A stretch of 32,038 nt of DNA from Agromyces seonyuensis (GTDB lineage: Bacteria; Actinomycetota; Actinomycetes; Actinomycetales; Microbacteriaceae): contig NZ_WSTA01000043.1 of the NCBI RefSeq assembly GCF_009789225.1, positions 1 through 32,038 on the forward strand. The letters are read 5' to 3'. A program made the position numbers and the translations under genes. The notes beneath the pieces are model-generated. The model was not told the DNA's origin, did not search any database, and worked only from the letters and a program-made list of their open reading frames with translations. Below, piece by piece: positions 31,495-32,038 of the stretch (positions are counted from its first letter, which is position 1; the number at the start of each line of letters is the position of its first letter).

Positions 31495-32038
31495 CCGCCC
31501 TCGAATGGGTCGTGGTCGTCCCGGCCAAGGGGCGGCTCGGCGCGAAGACCCGGCTCGGCGCGACGCTCGACGAGGAGACCCGCGGGCGGCTCGCCCTGGC
31601 GTTCCTCGCCGACACCGTCTCGGCGGCCGTCGCGGTGCCCTCCGTGCGGGAAGTGCTCATCGTCTCCGACGCCCCCGAGGCCGCAGACCTCGTGCGAGAA
31701 CTCGCCGACCCGCGGGTCGTCCTCGTCGCCGAGGGCGGGGCGCACGGTCTGAACGCCGCGATCGCACGCGGGCTCGACGCGGCGCGCACGCAGCATCCCC
31801 GACTCGGCCGTGCCGTGCTCCTCGGCGATCACCCCGCGCTCGCCGTCGCCGAGTTGGCGGCGGCACTGCGCGCCGCGTCGGTGCACTCCCGGGCCCTCGT
31901 CGCCGACGCCGACGGCACGGGCACCGCCCTTGCGACCGCCCGGCCCGGCGTGCCGTTCGAGCCCGCATTCGGCGGCCGGTCGGCGGCCGCGCACGCCGCG
32001 TCCGGGCACGTCCCGCTCGACGGCGTGTGGCCCACCCT
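31491..32038 (+). CDS. cofC: 2-phospho-L-lactate guanylyltransferase CofC/FbiD, cut by window end
   Basis: The first 182 residues of a nucleotidyltransferase that activates phospholactate or phosphoenolpyruvate with GTP for F420 synthesis. [16 protein letters not shown] (7-22) is the nucleotide-binding N-terminus, followed by [19 protein letters not shown] (GDLPAL in most relatives) and [16 protein letters not shown], then [13 protein letters not shown] near the window edge. No ATG, GTG or TTG opens the frame at its 5' end. CTG at 31491, overlapping the cofE stop (CTGA), has a strong GAGGAG ribosome binding site 8 nt upstream and gives a full first strand. GTG 31512 is possible but lacks a ribosome binding site and would remove residues from that strand. 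The 3' end lies outside the window. Confidence 0.88.
   Translation, partial: MTALEWVVVVPAKGRLGAKTRLGATLDEETRGRLALAFLADTVSAAVAVPSVREVLIVSDAPEAADLVRELADPRVVLVAEGGAHGLNAAIARGLDAARTQHPRLGRAVLLGDHPALAVAELAAALRAASVHSRALVADADGTGTALATARPGVPFEPAFGGRSAAAHAASGHVPLDGVWPT

Noticed and set aside
1..32038. tRNA, rRNA, CRISPR, insertion sequences or att sites marking the edges of the pectin cassette
   Set aside because: Read on both strands by eye; no cloverleaf, spacer-repeat pattern, transposase or flanking direct repeat was found near 13026 or 22474.

Overview
The window is GC-rich (roughly 70%) chromosomal DNA from an actinobacterium. Small two-helix DUF6458-type and DUF6264-like membrane proteins, coenzyme F420 genes, a KimA-like potassium importer with a GTG start, and an intergenic repeat built on ggtcgagtagcgaagc/gtatcgagacc all point to the Microbacteriaceae. 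That family assignment is inference. No rRNA, tRNA, CRISPR array, transposase or integrase was seen.

Layout. 153-2249: a CPA1 Na+/H+ antiporter and a DUF6458 membrane protein. 2286-2470: a REP-like repeat cluster between convergent genes. 2484-4505 (-): acetyl-CoA synthetase. 4690-6980: a TetR regulator divergent from a 14-helix drug exporter; their shared promoter region holds five sites spaced exactly 16 bp apart. 7148-7726: a carboxymuconolactone-decarboxylase/AhpD-type protein. 7939-9846: NhaA fused to a DsbA-like domain. 9928-10701: an SDR. 10721-12687 (-): permease and binding lipoprotein of a sulfonate/taurine-type ABC importer. 13026-22474 (+): a secreted 2681-residue pectin methylesterase with five PME-like and eleven FnIII domains, then a membrane-anchored surface protein overlapping it by 4 bp. 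22537-23421 (-): the ATPase matching the ABC importer. 23531-24004 (-): acyl-CoA thioesterase. 24120-26300 (-): KimA-like importer. 26427-27275: a second SDR. 27262-28137 (-): an alpha/beta-hydrolase lacking its nucleophile serine. 28214-29050 (-): exonuclease III. 29076-29573 (-): a small membrane protein. 29660-32038: an F420-dependent LLM oxidoreductase followed by cofE and cofC.

How it fits together. The most striking unit is the pectin cassette: three catalytically intact and two degenerate PME domains in one polypeptide, translationally coupled to a protein with a signal peptide, three two-cysteine modules, a Ser/Gly linker and a C-terminal helix. It sits between the ATPase gene and the lipoprotein/permease genes of one ABC importer, as if inserted into that operon. 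The right end links F420 synthesis (cofE, cofC) to an F420-using enzyme. A second theme is expression signals: about half of the genes lack a Shine-Dalgarno sequence and instead carry a -10-like hexamer (usually TANNNT) 6-8 nt before the start codon, as expected of leaderless mRNAs. The others have clear ribosome binding sites.
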